This document shows, in pieces, positions 25,871 to 39,564 of a stretch of 64,000 nt of DNA (the first letter of the stretch is position 1; each line of letters begins with the position of its first letter). The position numbers and the translations under genes are program-made. Source of the DNA: Allacma fusca (taxonomy: Eukaryota > Arthropoda > Collembola > Symphypleona > Sminthuridae); the NCBI GenBank assembly GCA_947179485.1, contig OX359245.1:28507067-28571066 (forward strand), in the 5' to 3' direction. The notes under the pieces were generated by a model. The model had not been told where the DNA came from. It did not search any database and saw nothing but the letters and a program-made list of their open reading frames with translations.

Positions 25871-27170
25871 TCTACCCATTTTATCAATTACATGATTTTT
25901 ACCTAAGTAACCGAGTAAGGAGCTTAAACTATAAACTGCGAGAATCAGAAATATCTCTATATTACTGGCCACTTTGTGTGTTAATTTAAAGTTTGGCGCG
26001 CTCACGCTCATTTCACTATATAGCAAGCCCATATGTAGTATACTCTTTCACTATATAGCCAAGCAAGCCGGTGGTATATACAGCAAGCAAGCAATCCGAG
26101 AAGAGAAGCACAGCGAGCTGAGCGAGCTGAAAAAGCTCTCCTCTGCGACAGAGGTTCAGCTCGCTGTTCTCAGGTATATACCAACGGCTTGGAGTCTACT
26201 GGAAGCTCAATAGAGCGCACAATAGAAAGTAATTTATTTTAGATTAGGGCTTAAAAGCACTAATCATATTTATTATAAACATTAGACATAAACCATCAAA
26301 TGTGGATTAAATTAAGTTTGGTTATGAGAAAAACTACGTTCGGTTACAGCACTGAAGAATTTCAGGAGAGGAGAAATTTAGTGACTGAATTTTGTGGGAC
26401 ATATATGTGGGATTCCTATTATGAAAAACCAAATGGAATTCAAAGTACGTATTGTAACACTTTTTATATTTACGTCAGTTAAATTCTCAAACTGAATTGC
26501 TGAAGCTATTTGCTCACTATTTTTTAATTACAAGCCTTAACATTCATACATTTGATTTTTATATCACCTAAAAATATCATTAGGCAATAAAGATTGATTT
26601 TTAGGAACCATGAATTTTAGTGACTATAGCGCGTGAAAAGTGTTGCGCTAATATGAATTCCTTTTATTTTTCCTATTTTAAATAATTAGTGCGTAGTGTC
26701 GGAGGCTACAGCTACATTATTACTGTGCAATCGAGGTATATACAAATTATAATAAAATTATAAAAAATCATATTTGATCAGCACGTTGTGCTGATCCACT
26801 AAGGGGCGACGCACCATACAGTGCTGCAACAGCAAGATTTAATAACAATGGCATATTGGTATTAAATGAATGAAGTTAAATTCCACGTATATAGCCAAAT
26901 ATTGAGTTTGGGATAGAACATTAGTGAGCCGGAGAGTTGTACCATAATTTTTTGATGATGTAATGTCAACTAGCTACATGAAACGGATTGTTAGTCTTAC
27001 AATTAATAGTTCACATGTCTTATATGATATTATTACTTTGCCCGGCGAAGCGGGCAATTAACATTAAATCTTCTCGATAGGCCTGGATACGGGATAACAG
27101 CCATTTACTTTTTTGTGTACTATCACAATTCTCAAGTAATTGTCCCTGTGAAACACAGGGCTTTTACTAG
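25871..27170 (+). mobile_element. Non-autonomous Helitron, copy 1
   Basis: Begins TCTACCC after an A and ends CTAG before a T, as Helitrons do. A 7-bp stem with an AAA loop (CCCTGTG AAA CACAGGG) sits just upstream of CTTTTACTAG. The interior matches the elements at 31708-32835 and 43822-44991, although the 5' portion is of another subtype shared with 37876-38105. No helicase gene is present. Confidence 0.75.
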
Positions 27171-27374
27171 TCCTTATAAATTACCCACCTAGGCATGGAG
27201 TTTGTGGCTATTAAAATTTCGCGCTCTACTCTTAAGATCAGCGCACAAGATTTAGGCATACAGTAAGTCTCTACGACTGGGCTTGATTCCTGAGACATTT
27301 GTTGCCTCTACACTCATACTCACACTACTATCTATCCAACTAATTGTCCTTGTGAAGCACAGGGCTGCTACTAG
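27171..27374 (+). mobile_element. Second Helitron 3' end in tandem (204 bp)
   Basis: Immediately after the first CTAG the sequence begins TCC and ends with another hairpin (CCTTGTG AAG CACAGGG) and GCTGCTACTAG followed by T. It may be a mini-Helitron inserted head-to-tail, or host sequence captured by a bypassed terminator. Confidence 0.5.
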
Positions 27375-27479
27375 TCAGCTTTAACCGGAAACAAAATTAC
27401 GGATTTGCCGCGTTTTCATTTAAAACCCGGCTTTGATTAGCATTGACAATAAGTGCAAAGCCAACAAGGCACATAATGA

Positions 27480-28219
27480 TATTGCTACATCCCAAATTGC
27501 ACACGTGAAGTACGTGACAAGAAAATGAGGCTACGTGACCAAAGATCGCGTTAATGTCACGTTAGCAGAAATAATTAAACCGCATCCGCAGATCTCAAAA
27601 GGAAGATTTAACCTTTTGAATCATTCAGCACTTCCACTCAGCAGAATCTGAGAGAAGAACGGATATGGGACCGGATGTGAAGACAATAAATTCTAATACA
27701 TTTCATTGTTTCTATAAACAATAATTATGATGAAATGCTATTATTGTAATTATGTACATACTATATAATTTAGGTTAAGGACAAAATCACTAGGTTAAGT
27801 CAAGCAAGAACACGACTGTTCTTGAGAGGCTCTCGGAGGGATGGGATCAAAAGCTCGCGTACAGATCCTACTACATTCCGGCCCCTGCTCAAGGATTAAA
27901 GATGGACAGCCCAGCTGAGAATTACAACAGGAATAGATCCTGTTATCCTATTGTAAATCACATTGGACTTCCAACAGAAGGAATTCAAGCAGAAGATTTA
28001 TTTTATAAGATTCATTTATCATTTTATTTCAATTTCATCTCTTAATTTCAATTAGAATAAATCAATACAAGATTATTATCCAGTATAAACTTATTTTTAT
28101 CCACGACTATTTTTATTATCACACAAATACTACACATCATTACTCGACTCGTCCGAACTTGGGCACGAGATTTAACACCCGAATAATCTCGGTACAATAT
28201 TCTGTAACACGAGCATACA
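27480..28219 (+). repeat. Possible solo LTR remnant
   Basis: The interval has the composition of an LTR: a TATA-like stretch near 27760, an AATAAA near 28055, and an end GAGCATACA near 28219 followed by a TTTTTGTGTGGGACG segment that could be a decayed primer site. No second copy, clear TG start or target duplication was found, so this is tentative. No gene is visible between 27375 and 28532. Confidence 0.25.
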
Positions 28220-28532
28220 ATTTTTGTGTGGGACGTTTGTACCTGGGGCAGCATCTTTTGGAGAAGTACGTGTTAGCATATTCTTAAAAACGTAAGCTAC
28301 TTAACATTCCTGGGGTCAAATGTATGAGCCGAACTCCAAAATCAATACAGTCGTGATTTATTAGTTAATGCTTGACTGTACCTTTTGAATTGCAATGTGA
28401 TAATTGTGTGGGGACATTGCTTTGACAGCTGTCGTGAGGACGGACAAGCAGGGACACAGATTACCAGATATCAAAACGATAACAATAGAGAGCTTCGTTT
28501 GATTTTACCCCTAGAAGTCAAGTGGCACTTCA

Positions 28533-29471
28533 ATGATTTAAACCATGGTTTAAACCAAACAGCTTTTTTATAAAAACCAATGGTTGAAACCAAGGTACAA
28601 AACACCTGAAATTTTAATATTTTCAATCCAAAATGCTTACATTTCGTTTTGCCCAAAACTTGCCTTTTGCATTCCACCCATGTTAATTGTACTCATCTCC
28701 TTTATTACTTTGTTTTTACTTCATCTTTGTCGTGGACTTATTTACTTACAACACAAGTAACCGTCGCCACACAAGCCCCTTGGAAACAATAGTTACACTT
28801 AGAATCACTTAAGATGAATGCATGCCATAAATGTGTCATTCATCTAATATAGCATCGACTTTCGAAATTGACAATTTCGTTGGGATTTCTCGTCGGAAAA
28901 TTTATGTTGGACAGGGGAGACCCCCTAGAAACGAGTTAGAATTTAATCATTACATTATACCGCTTCGCTCATAAAAATTCTGCGCGATTCCCGCGCAGAC
29001 CAGAGCGAGATGGTCCGAGCTTTTGTTCTTGCTGGGACATGCGCCAGGTTACAAAAAATTTAACTCGGATCCCGAGTGGGCTGATGGCAAGGATTATTTG
29101 TTAGCACATTATTTAATACAAAAATTCAGGAAGAAAACAGGACATCGTGTAGTTAAACTTCAGTCAAGTAAATATTACTACTAGCTTTTAGTCTTGTACA
29201 TTTAGAAATTCGGAATCGTTTGTAGAATGAAAAATGCCAAACTTGTGTTTATGCTGCAAATTTATCGTCAAAATTATATTAAAATTATTAAATATTTAAT
29301 GCTTTGTGATACTGAGCTTGGGAAATACGTAAATTTGTTCAAATTCACATGTTTTTGCATATTAATGAATGTTTTGGATTGAAAATTAGTTTAAACCAAA
29401 GAAACATAGTTTAAACCAAAAAACTGGTTATTTGGTTTTTTTGAAAAAAAACCAACAACACCCCCAACCCT
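28533..29471. mobile_element. hAT-like element, GGTTTAAACC-satellite type
   Basis: 939 bp flanked by a perfect 8-bp direct repeat GCACTTCA (28525-28532 and 29472-29479). The right end read inward starts AGGGTTGGGGGTG, a hAT-like end. The left end (ATGATTTAAACC) is less alike. Both ends carry TTTAAACCA repeats. The middle holds a 75-codon open stretch on the plus strand (about 28972-29182) that looks protein-like (RWSELLFLLGHAPGY and PEWADGKDYLLAHY segments) but is not recognised. Confidence 0.65.
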
Positions 29472-29579
29472 GCACTTCACAGTATTTGTTCTGTTGCCCA
29501 AGATAAAGATACTTATTAGCCTCTGATTTCCACGCTCGGAAGTGATAATAATTAAACACTAAATGATCCTACAATCTGT

Positions 29580-29950
29580 CAGGGGTCGGATTTATGTGGG
29601 AAGACGGGAAGAATCTTCCCAGGGAAAAAAATTTTCAGCAGGGAAATTTTCAAACGGGATTGCAAACAGGGATTTTCAAATCTGTTGACCATGGTGTTTT
29701 ATTGAAAACAATTTTTGTCAGCAGGGATTTTTGAAATTGTTGAGGTGATTTACGAAAATGATTCTTTGTCAACAGGGATTTTCAAATTTGTTAACCTTTT
29801 TTTCAGCAGGGATTTTTGAATTTGTTGGGGTGTATTACGAAAATTATTTTGTCAACAGGGAATTTTAAATTTGCTTCGAACATTGACATTATGACCAGCA
29901 GGGAAAATTAAAAAAATCTTCCAGGGAGATTTACAAAAATCCGACCCCTG
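29580..29950. mobile_element. hAT-like MITE, CAGGGGTCGG family, copy 2
   Basis: 371 bp with inverted ends CAGGGGTCGGATTT and a perfect 8-bp target duplication CAATCTGT (29572-29579 and 29951-29958). It is the best-preserved member of the family and defines its ends. The interior holds several GCAGGGATTTT-type repeats and the hairpin-forming GAAGAATCTTCCC. Confidence 0.92.
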
Positions 29951-31021
29951 CAATCTGTACGCTATTTGCTATCTCTACTATATCATATCGATATATATAT
30001 TAGATACATATGTCTGATTTGATGCCTTCTGGATTATCATGACATTTCCACGTTTTTGTTCTCCCCTCCTAGATTAACATATCCTTATATTCAAGATAAG
30101 AAGTTTCACTGCAGAAAATATTTATTCATGTCCGAAACGGATTGCTTTGCTGAACTCAGCGCTATCAGAATTGTTTTTACTGCTATAGTCATGGACCTAT
30201 ACTCAGAGATTTCCAGCAAAATCAATTATTTAACGAATCCAAAATTGAATTCTCATTTACTTTAGGACCACCCTATCATTAAAATTAAAGCTAAATTCTT
30301 AAACAAAATTACAAAATTCATAAGCATATTGTATCTTATACAACAAGTCCTTACTCTTGTCAACATTCGAAGCACTTTGAATGTCGGGAATCTGTGGAGT
30401 ATCTACTTGAACAAATTCACTAGGAATGTGACTCACAATCAATGTAATGCATCCGTTGTTGTTGCTGTAGTTCCATAAGAATATTCATGACGCCTAGCTA
30501 ATTTGAGGAACGTGCGTAAAGGCTTATTGTCACGCCAGAGACACGAGATGAAAACGGGTGAGTATTCCTTGGTTGCAAAATTTGCACAGGTGAATTCTGC
30601 ATATCTTGAGCTAATAGATAGTAAGCTGACGTCATAACGCAATTATTACAAATTAGCTCAATAAAAGCTATTCCGACCAAATCTTATCAGTTTTCAACTA
30701 AACCCGACTTAGCCTCTAGGAGCATGGAAATTTAACATGCATAATTAGGTCGGTAATGTTGCGAATGATTCATTAAGCTCCATTATGAGCAATAGGCCAG
30801 GGTTTACATTGTTTCCTATGTTATATTATTTATGATGCGCGTAGGTTACATTTAGAGCTAACGGGACCATGATTCACAAAATTGTTAGCTGACATGGACA
30901 AGGAGTGCTAACCTGAACTAGGATATACGATTTTTTTAAAATTATACTTTTGTAATAATTTTAAATAAATAATTACATTTAATTTATTAATTTTATTTTT
31001 AAATCAATCGAACATTTTGAA

Positions 31022-34000
31022 ATGGCTGAATCCCAATTATTTGGAATTGTGCCTGCAAAGGGTTCACATAGGATCCTTATAGTTGTTTTATTACTCACTC
31101 TGTTTGGCCTCTACTGGATAACGACACGGCCAAACATTCAATACATGCCGTAAATACTGTCTATACTTTTTGTTTAAGTAATTATAATCACATTATTATT
31201 TCAAAGTAAATGTTTATTAACAAATACCTCATGATATGCAAATTTTCCAGGGTGCCTGAAACACTGAAGGCATTACCTAAATTACAAGAAGAAAGGGTGA
31301 GCCAACGGGAGTTTAATTGCCCACCGTAAGCATTTATGAGCAATTATCTCATCAATTGTATTCGCATGTCATATTATGTATTAAATTATTATTTAGCCTT
31401 ACAAATTTCATTCGATTATATTTTCTAAAATTTTAACGACTGGATGTTTTACAGGATATCGCAGTCAGTAAATCAATCAAATCCATTCCAACAAGAGAGG
31501 TTTTGGTATGATCTGGTTGTAAACCAAAAGAAAAAGTGAGATAAATACTTATTAATACTTACAGCTTTTTTAACTAGGTTCATTGAGTATAAACATTAAT
31601 TGGTGGAGTTGTATGCACATTAATGTTTTTAAATCACCTCATCTTATTATTATTGAACCGCCTGGGAAGTGGTAAGGACGTTCGTAGAAAGTGAGGGTTA
31701 CGGATTATCCTTTATTATTATTGAGCACTTCTGTTGATTTAAACCTTCGCGCGTTTGTAGTACAATTCAAACCTTCGCGGCTTATTTCACGAATTCAAAC
31801 CTTCCCGGCTTATTTACTATACAGCCAAGAAGTCGGTGGTATATACAACAAGCCGAGAAGCACAGTGGGCTGAAAGCTGAAACTCTGTCGCAGTGGAGAG
31901 GTTTTTCAGCTCGCTGTTCTTCTCGGCAAATACCAACTGCTTGCAGCATACTGGAAGCTCGCAATATTACGCCATTTTAGATTATCACTTAACAGCGCTA
32001 ACCATAATTATATATTATAAACATTAGACATAAATCATCAAATTTGGATTAAATTAAGACTGGTAGTGATAAAAACTACGTTCGGTTACAGTACTGAATA
32101 ATTTGATAAGAGGAGAATTTTAATGACTGAACTTAGTTCACATTAGTGTGGGATTCTTATTAGGAAGAATAATTACAAGTCTTAGCATCCAGTGTTTTGA
32201 TCTTTATATCCCTAAAAATATCATTAGGATGTAAGATGGATTTGTAGGAACCATGGACTTTAGTAACTATAGCAAGTTAAATGTGTTGCGCTAATATGAA
32301 ATCCTTTCATTTTTTCATTTTAAATAATCAGTGCGTCCAGTGTCTGAGGCTTCAGTTACAATATTGCGGTACAAAGGATCTGTATACAAATTATAATAAC
32401 ATAAAAAATCATATTTGATCAGCACGGTGTGCTGATCCACTAACAATAAGGGGTGAAGCACCATACAGTGATGCAACAGCAAGGTTTAATAACGATGTTG
32501 GTATTAAATTGATCAAGGGATTAGTTAAATTCCACGTGTATAGTCAATATTGAGTTTGGGAGAAAACTTTAGTGGGCCGGAAGCTGTTCCATAATATTTT
32601 GAGGATGAATTAACTTCCTTTAAATTAACTGTTTTGATGAACTACCTATATGAAACGAATTGTTAGTCTTGCAGTTAATACTTCACGTCTTATATGAGAT
32701 TACTTTGCCTGGCGAAGCGGGATATCAATATTAAGCCTTCTCGACAAACCTTGATACGAGATTTATTGCCATTTATACTTTAATTATTTACACAAGTAAT
32801 AATTGCTGCTGTGCGAAGCACGGGGCTTTTACTAGTAAAATATTATGGAGAAGCTACGCAGAAAAGATAAGCTGTCATTATTTGTAACCTAAAAAGCTCC
32901 CTCTATCTATTACCCATATTAATCCCTGGAACCTAGAAAGTTTCCCTATCCTAAATCATTAACCGTGAATCTAGTATCCTATGAAGTAGGAACTTTCCTT
33001 AGCCTTAGAGACGATTCCCAAATCAAATAGCTATCTTTATTCGTAATCCAAAAACTGTTCCCAATGAGTGAGTGAGGCCTAGTGTTTCTGTCGGTGCAAA
33101 GATTGGGAATAACCGAACTTGCAATTGCAATTGTAATTGATAATTCAAGTACGAGTAATGTTGTAACTGGTACTTGCTAAAATGTGTCAATTAGATTATG
33201 CAAATAACCGAAGTTGAAATTGCAATTAGTTCATAAATTACTTGCAGTTGGTAAGGCAATTGCAAAAACATTTGAATATATGTATTTGCACCGATAAGTA
33301 CAATTACAAGTGCAATTGCAATTTGTAATTGCAAATCGAGTGATATAATGTAATTATAAATCGTCTTAATGGTTCAAAATAATTTGGATTTTTGATTAGT
33401 AGCGAAATAATATTCAGTAAATTGAAAAAAGTTTATTAAATAAAATGATCTACATGCAATGCATGCAACAGAGATGCACGAATGAAATAGCCTTCCTTCC
33501 GAGGCTAAAATATCGTAAATTTCACCATTCAACATACATTTATTTACAAGACGCCCGTATAATATTTGACCTGTTTTTCTGTAATTTTGTGGAAATGGGA
33601 ACATTTTGATACTAATCGAAAATTCACGTGGATAATTTTACCTCCTCACAGACAAAATTGTACAGTAACTGCACTCGTTGAGACAAATCGTCATTATTAT
33701 GTACATTAGCTATTAGAGCAGAATGACTTACTGCGGAATTTTGTTCAATTTTGCGCTCAAATTCGAAACGGTTGTAAGTTGCAATTAAACTTTTAAGTAT
33801 TTTTTAAATTGCAACTTTGTGCAATGCAAGCACTTGTAATTGCAATTCAATTTCTATCAATTTCAGTTGGCCTTAACCGGCAATTGCAAGTATTTAATGC
33901 TTGTGTAATTGCAATGTAAGAACACAGGAGTTGCACTTGCATCGACAATTGCAATTCACTAGCGTAAAATCACCGTAATTGAACCGAACTTGCAAGTGCA

Positions 34001-35807
34001 ACTAGTAATTGCGGTTAACTTGCAATTGACAAGAAACACTATGAGTGACTCCCCTATCCATGACCTAAACGATGTACAGTTTAGACTCGTAATAGTCAAC
34101 CCCTATATGTACGTATAAAAACCATTGGTACTGTTTTGTACAATTGAGATCAACTCAACGTCACGCTATCTCATTTAAAAAATTATTTTACCCGTAGCGT
34201 ACTCAACCAATTGCCAAGCCACATCCTGCAATCTCACGGCTGCTTTTGGCTCACACAGACCCAAATCTTCAACGAGGGAAGTAGTGACAGACAAGTAGAA
34301 AGTCTCTCGGAAATTATGCAGAATCAATTGCAACAGGTCTTGGATGATGTAGATTGTTCAGATCGTTTAACCTTAAACTGTGGACATTACGCCGGTAATT
34401 TGAAACCATGTTGTTTGTAAATAATTTCAGTACAGGTATTCATTCGCGTTGGAACGTATACACTATACAAATGGTTTTTACAAGAGAATTAATTAATATG
34501 TAAAATTATCCAGACTGCGGTTTCGGTTGTCAACTTCATCACCGTGCATTCTGTGCCTTGGTTTCATTCACCCTCGGAATCCCCCTAATTCATGACTTAT
34601 CCGTCTGGCCTTTCAAAAGTTCCTGGGGAAGTATGTTCAAAAGGCTCGGGTCTGGGTGCGAAAAAAATAACAAAACCATTGACATGAAATTCTATCCCAA
34701 GGCTGTTCCATCCTTACGTTAGTTAACATTTTTTATATTTCAATCAAACTGGCCAGAATTTATGGAAGCAAAATACAAATTTGAATGATTTTGGAACTTC
34801 CAGGTTTCCCAAAATTGTGTTCAAACAATTCCTGCGTTACTGATCACAAGGTTCAGTTAAATCTTACTCAAGACCTTATGATAACGAAAGAGTTGCTAGA
34901 GCTAGTAAAGGCCACCACACACCAGGATCCCTTTTTGTGGTACATTGGACAGTTCATACAATACTCATTTCGATTTAACGATCAAATGCAAGACGAGTTC
35001 CGGCAATATGAGCAGAATTTCACTTTTGACGCAAGCCGTCCTGTGTTTGGGTAAATAGATGGTTATTTTAATTTCGTTTTGGATACCAATAAATAGTAGT
35101 TATATATTTAACGAATTTGAAATAAATGACAAATTGCTACTCTGCAGTTTGTAACACCCGGGTAATGAATATGGTCTGGTCTATATTAGAGTTCAAGCCA
35201 GGAGAACTGATAAGATAATAGAGGCTAAAAAATCGTTCCACGCGACTGACGAGTACGTACACATTTTCGAAGTGTTTTTTAAAATATTGGAAAACCATCA
35301 AGACCCTAAAACCGTTTTTATTGCCTCGGACGATCATACTTTTCTGGCGGATATTCGGAAAAGGTAAAAAAATGATTTCACGTGCTAAATCTGAGAGGCG
35401 TAAATTGTAATTTTGTCCAAATTTTGATGCTTTAGTTATAAACTTCCAAGTTGGAAAATATTGGGCTTTGATAGCAACATCACGATGGCTAATCAAGGCC
35501 AGCGGAATTCCGATTTGGGGTTAATATCTATAGTTCGGGATTTATATTTCCTGGCGAAATGCAACTTCGTAATTTGTGGGTTGTCATCCAACGTAAGCAA
35601 ATTAATAGAATAAATGTTGTTCATGTAATCTTTCACTTTAAAAGGTCATTTAATAACTGACTACAACTTTTAAAGGTATGCCGAATGATTCTTGAGATTA
35701 TGGCAACGCAATTTCCCAACTGTAATTCAAAATTGTATTCCCTGGATGGAAGTTATACATATCCAATGTGGGGCCTTGATCTTACATTAAAACTTGTTCC
35801 TGTTTAG
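31022..35807 (+). CDS. FUT8-like alpha-1,6-fucosyltransferase-related protein, copy B
   Basis: Exons match copy A: 31022-31149, 31251-31325, 31437-31535, 34198-34394, 34514-34717, 34804-35050, 35190-35363, 35436-35592, 35676-35807. All have the same lengths and phases and no stop or frame break, giving 470 residues if spliced as in copy A. The N-terminal anchor, CGFGCQLHH, RRTDK, ASDD and LSSNVCR are all kept, and the SH3 domain is missing as in copy A. One lesion stands out: the acceptor of exon 3 reads TTTTAA instead of TTTTAG. An AG 18 bases downstream (31453-31454) would keep the frame and drop six residues (DWMFYR). Intron 3 holds a Helitron and a hAT-like element. It could be functional with the shorter exon, or a young pseudogene. 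Confidence 0.75.
31708..32835 (+). mobile_element. Non-autonomous Helitron, copy 2, in intron 3 of FUT8-like B
   Basis: 1128 bp beginning TCCTTTATT and ending GGCTTTTACTAG, with the hairpin GTGC-GAA-GCAC just upstream. It sits between A and T without target duplication. Copy A keeps the uninterrupted site (gtatta|taaaatatt at about 22510), which fixes both ends. Partner of 43822-44991. Confidence 0.88.
33077..34041. mobile_element. hAT-like element, AATTGC-satellite type, in intron 3 of FUT8-like B
   Basis: About 965 bp absent from copy A. Inverted ends TAGTGTTTCT, flanked by TGAGTGAG (33069-33076) and TGAGTGAC (34042-34049). Three extra bases (GCC) lie between the left duplication and the TAGTG end. 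Subterminal zones are packed with AATTGCAAGTGCAATT-type repeats in both orientations. No gene. Confidence 0.8.
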
Positions 35808-35842
35808 AATTTAATTTCCCAGCTAACATTCTCAAATTTGTA

Positions 35843-36719
35843 ACGCTGGGTACGATTGTTATTCATACTGTGAACTATGATTGTAATGAACATTGCTATG
35901 TGTGATAATTTATAACTGCGTGTGCATATAAATGTAATTTGAAAATTGGTTCGTCTTGCTAATCCTGCCTCAGCGAGTTTTAAGTTTGTACTATCACGTT
36001 GACTTTTGTTATTTCTGTGTGTGCATGAGATGGTTTTTAATGGAGGCACTTTGCCCTTTTACAATTTTTACCCTCTTGCCTGTTACACATTTCATGTCTT
36101 CCGACTCCTTAGCTCAAATCTCACATCTCATCCTGATCTCTCTCATAATCGGCGTTTTCCTCTTGACACCTCTTTCTTATTCATGTAATTGTAAATATCT
36201 TCGTAATATTTATTTGTGCTACATAGAAATATTCAAAGCATATATTTATGTATGCTACTCTTACTTGAGTCACAGTATGCTCGAATTGCAATAATATTAT
36301 AATTAATTGAGATAAGCAAAATATTCGAAATAAGAAAGCTGGTATTTCTTCTACATGTCCTTAGACAACAAAACAAGATCCAAATGTTAAATTGGGAATT
36401 TTAAATAAATTTCTGAAATTTGAATAATAACATCACGCAGTTTGGAATCAACTCCATTACTGGTTCTTTGAATCCCCATCTTATTTTTTCTGGATAGTTT
36501 TGCGAATTCTTAGTATAAAGGTCAGCATAATACATTAATTCGTGCAGAAAATTCAACCTCAAAACTGGTTTAAAAAAATTCAGCTTGGTTTTATTGGAAT
36601 TCGTTAATGCCTATAAATATCGAGTTTCCGAACAACATCTAAGTTCATCTCACCCTTGCAGAGTTGCTAGTCGTCCAAAACAAACTACGGGTAGCCATGA
36701 TAACGACCACAACAAATAA
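35843..36719. other. Gene-free interval
   Basis: Unique-looking sequence after the duplicated block. A 112-codon frame at 35956-36294 is hydrophobic, has no family resemblance and low-complexity composition, so I leave it uncalled. Confidence 0.4.
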
Positions 36720-36727
36720 ACTGTAAC

Positions 36728-37629
36728 CAGGGACGGGAATTCGAATTCGAATCGGAATTCGAATCGGAATTATATTCAAAAAGTTCGGGTATCCGAATCG
36801 ATATTGGAATCGGAAAAATAGTCTCAGAGGTATTTGTATTCAAAATCGGATTCGAATAAAAACAAGGGTATTCGAATCGGTATTCGAATATTTTTTATGA
36901 ATTCCGATTCCAATAAAGTATCGATTTCATTGGGTTTTATATTGCCACGTGCGAGAAAAAGTTCATAGGAAGCGTTTTTTGAAAGCGAAGTTCCGAACGG
37001 TTGGTAAACGAAAAGTGTATGCATGTTAATGGACAGTGAGTTGAAGCCCGTTTTTGTAAAAATTCCTGCAAACAGGATGAGATAGCTGCATAGTTTCGGT
37101 CTTACAGGACTGTTAACCACTATTAACAATAAGTTAATCAAGTTTCTCACTTCTTAAATTTTGCTCTCAAGTACATTGTAATTACGATGTGTTATCAAAC
37201 AAATCGATTTACAAATACTGTTAGAAGGAACTTATCCGAAAAGTAGTTAGACAGGTTAACAAATTACTCCAATTTTTTAGAATTGTTATGGGATCACTCC
37301 TTGCTTTTGAGTGCTGAGTGTGTGTTTTCTGTGCTCAAGTTTATAATAAATGATTTGCGTGGTAATTTTGCCTTGAAAAAACTTAATGTGTTATGTATTG
37401 CTTATATTTTTGCGATTAAATTATTCTTTTGAATAAATTCCCATTTTTTGTAAGAATATCCGAAAAGTATTTGAATCGGAATCCAAATTCAGGAAGTATT
37501 CAAATATATTGGAATCCGTATCGGAATTCAAATTTGTAAGTATTTAAAAAAAAAATTGAAATTGAAATCGAAATTAGAAAGTATTCGAATCCACATTTAA
37601 ATCCGTATTTTTCCGATATCCCGTCCCTG
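36728..37629. mobile_element. hAT-like element, GAATTCGAATC-satellite type
   Basis: 902 bp with inverted ends CAGGGACGGGA and a perfect 8-bp target duplication ACTGTAAC (36720-36727 and 37630-37637). Both subterminal zones consist of short repeats such as GGAATTCGAATC and GGTATTCGAATC. The core is AT-rich and non-coding. Confidence 0.92.
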
Positions 37630-37875
37630 ACTGTAACACTCAGGTACAAATTAGTATAAATACTTTACCAAGTTCTGCATAATAGGGGTTAAAATTCAAG
37701 TGGAGACAAACAGGTATTTCCGCCATATTATTGAAATTTTGACAGAAAACGAAACCATAAAAGGATACGTGGTAAAGTTAAATATTTAGTTAAGTGAATT
37801 ACCCGAATTCCCAATATACTAGTGCTATTAAATTTTTCCAAGAAGCCAAGTTATAGGTACATACATGTATATGTC

Positions 37876-38105
37876 TACCCATCTTATCAATTACATGATG
37901 TTTACGTAAGGAACCGAGTAAGGAGCTGAAACTAAAAACTGTGAGAATCAGAAATATCCCTACATTACTGGCCACTTTTCTGAGGGATCTGTTAATTTAA
38001 AACTTGGCGCGCTCGTTTCACAAAAAGTAAGCCACTATGTAGTATACTATTTCACTATATAGCCAAGCAAGCCAGTGGTATACACAGCAAGCAAGCCGAG
38101 AAGTA
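37876..38105 (+). mobile_element. Helitron fragment, 5' end
   Basis: About 230 bp closely matching the first part of the Helitron at 25871 (TCTACCCAT start through 'agcaagccgagaag'). It stops abruptly where the AGTC-rich block begins and does not resume after it. Confidence 0.65.
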
Positions 38106-38925
38106 GTGATGTACAAAGTCGTGAAAGTTCAGTCCACGTCGTACACAGTCTCTCGAACCCCTTACTAAAGTCAGTTTTTTTACTTCCAGGACTCGTTAAT
38201 GCTGAGTCAAAGTCAGTCATACTTTATAAAGTTTCGGACTCAGTCTAGTCAGTCAGTCTTGTAATTGCGCGTCGTTGTAATTACATTTTTTAAATACCAA
38301 AACACAATCATGTAGGCTTAAATATTTTGCTTAAGTATTCGAATGACAGGAATGTTGGTCTCCTTTGATTGCCTTAAATTTCACCGTGGTAAACGAGATT
38401 ATTGAAAGCAAAATATTTGAGCCAACATAATTGTGTTTTGGTATTCAAAAAATGCACTAAAATGATGGACACGCTTAATTTTAAAGCACTTACTAAGCAG
38501 GAGAAACTATACCTGTGGATTATTTTCTTCCAAGGGAGTATGAGTATACATTTAATTAGCATGGGGACGTCCAATAAATGAATTTCAAGACCAACTATCC
38601 TAAATTCTTTATCCCAAAACTTTTCCTATGTGCATATCTAGGCTCCTTAATAATTTTTGAAAGCTATAGGGAGACACAGTGCCGTTTTTTGTAAACAATC
38701 ACTTTAATTTCACGTAAGGTTTCTTATGTATAGAGATGTCGTACGGTCTCTCATTGTTATGCAATCAACTGGGAGTCAGTAAGTATCAGTATTCATATAT
38801 AAACTTCTAAGTCCCAGTCAGTCTTAGTATGTATAACTCCAAATATTCTGATGCAGTCCAAAGTCAGTTATTTCATCAGTCAGTCTTTGCTGAAGCAGTC
38901 AGTCAGTCGTGACCAGACATGTGTA
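38106..38925. repeat. AGTC-satellite block, possible hAT-like element
   Basis: Both ends (38120-38270 and 38765-38920) are rich in AGTCAGTC-type repeats around a non-repetitive middle, the same design as the hAT-like elements here. The ends TAGTGATGTAC and TACACATGTC are only weakly inverted and I found no target duplication. No gene is visible. Confidence 0.4.
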
Positions 38926-39364
38926 ACCTCGTGTAGATTTCCCATAAACGACGTCCGTGATGACCCTGTGACGTCACCCAAGTGTCGCCTCGGGCTATTT
39001 CTGTGTTTTCTGTGAAATACTGTGTTTAAGGCCAAACCAACGACGCGAATCGTTTCCATATAATACCAGGAGCTTAAATTAATTTTTAGGGCCCATTCGG
39101 GTAACAGGATACCAGGCCTAGGTTAGCATGTTTAAATGACGATTACTGCGTTTGTGTTGGCCAATTAGGACCAAACAAAATGCAAACCCACTTATGGCTT
39201 ATAGTCTGTTGCTTTACTGCTAATGCAAATATTCGGCGGGTACTGGAACCGGGTAATACAATACCCGATATTCAAAAATATTCAAGAATTTGTGATTTTC
39301 ACTGTAGCAATATTTTTAAATACTTGTTAGGCGTCAGGTTATCTTCGTGCTAATGAAGTCCGGG
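38926..39364. other. Gene-free interval before assembly gap
   Basis: About 440 bases of ordinary sequence with no supported feature, ending at the N run. Confidence 0.4.
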
Positions 39365-39564
39365 NNNNNNNNNNNNNNNNNNNNNNNNNNNNNNNNNNNN
39401 NNNNNNNNNNNNNNNNNNNNNNNNNNNNNNNNNNNNNNNNNNNNNNNNNNNNNNNNNNNNNNNNNNNNNNNNNNNNNNNNNNNNNNNNNNNNNNNNNNNN
39501 NNNNNNNNNNNNNNNNNNNNNNNNNNNNNNNNNNNNNNNNNNNNNNNNNNNNNNNNNNNNNNNN
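39365..39564. other. Assembly gap (200 N)
   Basis: Exactly 200 N, a conventional placeholder size, so the real distance is unknown. It cuts the last exon of gustatory receptor copy 1, and sequence on the two sides may not be adjacent in the genome. Confidence 0.99.

Larger units (their letters stand above)
29995..35842. repeat. Segmental duplication, copy B (FUT8-like block)
   Basis: Tandem partner of 20700-25288 in the same orientation. It is longer because a Helitron and a hAT-like element were inserted in intron 3 of its gene. The two copies act as empty sites for each other's insertions. Confidence 0.85.
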